Of a stretch of 64,000 bases of DNA, positions 62,566-64,000 are shown one piece after another. Within the stretch, counting starts at the first letter, position 1. Each line of letters begins with the position of its first letter. The notes beneath the pieces are model-generated. The model saw only the letters and a program-made list of their open reading frames with translations. It was not told where the DNA came from and did no database searches. Where the stretch lies: the NCBI RefSeq assembly GCF_002211305.1, contig NZ_LOKW01000024.1:372001-436000 (forward strand), written 5' to 3'. The position numbers and the translations under genes are program-made. Source of the stretch: Rhizobium sp. R634 (GTDB lineage Bacteria; Pseudomonadota; Alphaproteobacteria; Rhizobiales; Rhizobiaceae).

Positions 62566-64000
62566 ATGCTTCCAGGCTGGGTCATATTTGCGTCTGCCTT
62601 CGGCTATCTGCTCCTGCTTTTCGCCGTGGCGAGCTATGGCGACCGCAAGAACCGCGGCCCGGGTGCGCTGGAAGGCGGATGGCCGGTGGTCTATGCGCTG
62701 AGCCTGGCGATCTACTGCACCTCCTGGACCTATTTCGGCAGCGTCGGCCTTGCCGCGCAGCGCGGCCTGGAATTTGCCGGCATCTATATCGGCCCCATCC
62801 TCGTCTTCACCTTCGGTATGCCGCTGCTTCGCCGCATCATCGAGCTTGCGAAGGCGGAAAAACTCACTTCGGTCGCGGATTTCGTCGCCGCGCGCTATGG
62901 CAAGAACCCGACGGTCGCGACGATCGTCGCACTGATCTCGCTGATCGGCACCATTCCCTATATCGCGCTGCAGCTGAAGGCGATCTCGAGCACCGTCAGT
63001 GCTATGGTCAACCCGTCCGATTACGGCATCGGCAGCGGCAATCTCTATTTCCTCGACCTGCCGCTCGTCGCGACACTGGTGCTCGCCTGTTTCGCGATCA
63101 TGTTCGGCACGCGGCATACGGATGCGACGGAGCATCAGGACGGCCTGATCCTCGCCGTCTCGATGGAGTCAGTCGTCAAGCTCGTCGCCTTCCTGACGGC
63201 CGGCGTCTGCGTCATCTGGTTTCTTTTCGACGGCCCCGCCGATCTCTGGCGCAAGACCGTCGAAAACGACCTGGTCATGTCGGCGCTCGCTTACCATACG
63301 CCGATCAGCCGCTGGATCACGCTGATCATCCTATCGGCCTTCGCGATCATCATGCTGCCGCGGCAGTTCCACGTCACCGTCGTCGAAAACCGCACGCCGA
63401 AACAGCTGAAACTCGCGGGCTTCCTCTTCCCCACTTATCTCATCGCCATCAATCTCTTCGTGCTGCCGGTGGCGATCGGCGGGCTCCTGACCTTCGGCGG
63501 CACGGGCAACGCCGATTTCTACATGCTGTCGCTGCCATTGGCCGGCCAGATGCCTCTGGTGACGCTGATCACCTTCATCGGCGGCTTCTCCGCCGCGACG
63601 GCGATGGTCATCGTCGATTCCGTCGCGCTGTCGATCATGGTGTCGAACGACATCATCATGCCGATCTTCCTGAGGCGCAAACTCGCCGGCCGCGCCAGCC
63701 AGCGCGACGATTTCGCCAAGACGCTGCTCAACATCCGCCGCAGCGCCATCTTTGCCGTGCTGCTGTTCGGTTATGCCTATTACCGCTCGACGGACAGCAC
63801 CGCCGGCCTCGCCTCGATCGGCCTTCTCTCCTTCGCCGCGATCGCGCAGATCGCCCCTGCCCTGTTCATCGGTCTGATCTGGCGGCGGGCGAATGCGCGC
63901 GGCGCCATCCTCGGGCTGACGTGCGGCTTCGTGATCTGGATCTACCTGCTGTTCCTACCCTCGCTCGGCGGCCCCGATTATTCGCATGTGGCCAGCGCCG
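62566..64000 (+). CDS. Na+/solute symporter-type sensor histidine kinase, N-terminal part
   Basis: The frame is open from ATG 62566 (GGAGGG upstream) to the window edge, 478 codons. It shows an SSS (SLC5) transporter module of about 13 helices: SLAIYCTSWTYFGSVGLAAQRG, LIGTIPYIALQLKAISS and FIGGFSAATAMVIVDSVALSIM in outline. In proteins of the CbrA kind this module is followed by a STAC/PAS part and a histidine kinase. The kinase end lies outside the window, so the sensor call rests on the family pattern: long SSS proteins with this TSWTYFG start in rhizobia are usually sensor kinases. Confidence 0.78.
   Translation, partial: MLPGWVIFASAFGYLLLLFAVASYGDRKNRGPGALEGGWPVVYALSLAIYCTSWTYFGSVGLAAQRGLEFAGIYIGPILVFTFGMPLLRRIIELAKAEKLTSVADFVAARYGKNPTVATIVALISLIGTIPYIALQLKAISSTVSAMVNPSDYGIGSGNLYFLDLPLVATLVLACFAIMFGTRHTDATEHQDGLILAVSMESVVKLVAFLTAGVCVIWFLFDGPADLWRKTVENDLVMSALAYHTPISRWITLIILSAFAIIMLPRQFHVTVVENRTPKQLKLAGFLFPTYLIAINLFVLPVAIGGLLTFGGTGNADFYMLSLPLAGQMPLVTLITFIGGFSAATAMVIVDSVALSIMVSNDIIMPIFLRRKLAGRASQRDDFAKTLLNIRRSAIFAVLLFGYAYYRSTDSTAGLASIGLLSFAAIAQIAPALFIGLIWRRANARGAILGLTCGFVIWIYLLFLPSLGGPDYSHVASA

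Overview
The window looks like a chromosomal segment of a Rhizobium of the etli/leguminosarum type. Signs of this are high GC, a fused secDF, DUF982 and UPF0262 proteins, the housekeeping block murA-DUF2948-hisD-UPF0262-LMW phosphatase-infA-maf-yacG, a coxMNOP-type second aa3 oxidase, and a palindromic intergenic repeat of the kind scattered through Rhizobiaceae. Species is inferred from gene content only; nothing was searched. No phage, insertion sequence, CRISPR array or replication origin was seen.

Layout. 1-4.3 kb: end of a Kef-type cation/proton antiporter, a small membrane protein, secDF with a strong terminator, and a minimal soluble histidine kinase. 4.3-12.1 kb: a secreted SGNH/sialate-esterase-like protein, then a signalling region. 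It holds a response regulator with a LuxR-type regulator, a second lone receiver, and a membrane PAS histidine kinase overlapping an Rcp1-type receiver and a receiver-kinase-receiver hybrid. 12.1-16.8 kb: a fused ring-cleaving dioxygenase/esterase, a DMT exporter, an FAD/NAD(P) protein and an OsmC protein. 16.9-21.6 kb: a non-homologous end-joining locus with two small proteins, ku, ligD (PE-ligase-polymerase) and a second, convergent ku. 21.8-26.2 kb: a visibly more AT-rich surface-polysaccharide block (SGNH hydrolase, O-antigen ligase/polymerase-like protein, acyltransferase, convergent beta-helix protein). 26.5-27.7 kb: an AraC regulator and a broken SnoaL-like gene.

27.8-36.9 kb: a sugar-acid locus. 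A divergent GntR/FCD regulator faces a five-part ABC importer operon (binding protein, two permeases, fused double ATPase) that runs into manD and a galactonate-dehydratase-like gene, so import and dehydration of uronate- or aldonate-derived compounds are probably coupled. 36.9-42.0 kb: the alternative aa3 oxidase (subunits II, I, III, III, IV) with its own c-type cytochrome. 42.2-50.6 kb: the tail-specific protease prc, tRNA-Phe, the conserved housekeeping block, and tRNA-Thr. 50.6-64.0 kb: the intergenic repeat, small secreted proteins, a UvrD-like helicase, an MBL-fold hydrolase, a 3-hydroxyisobutyryl-CoA hydrolase, a frameshifted GGDEF-EAL gene, galE, an aminotransferase, mscL, and the start of a transporter-linked sensor kinase cut by the window edge.

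The least ordinary parts are the ku-ligD-ku cluster, the dense set of HDLxxPLR kinases and lone receivers, the glycosyltransferase-free polysaccharide block, the frameshifted cyclic-di-GMP gene, and a repeat that supplies the stop codon of a secreted protein. No clearly unprecedented system was recognised.
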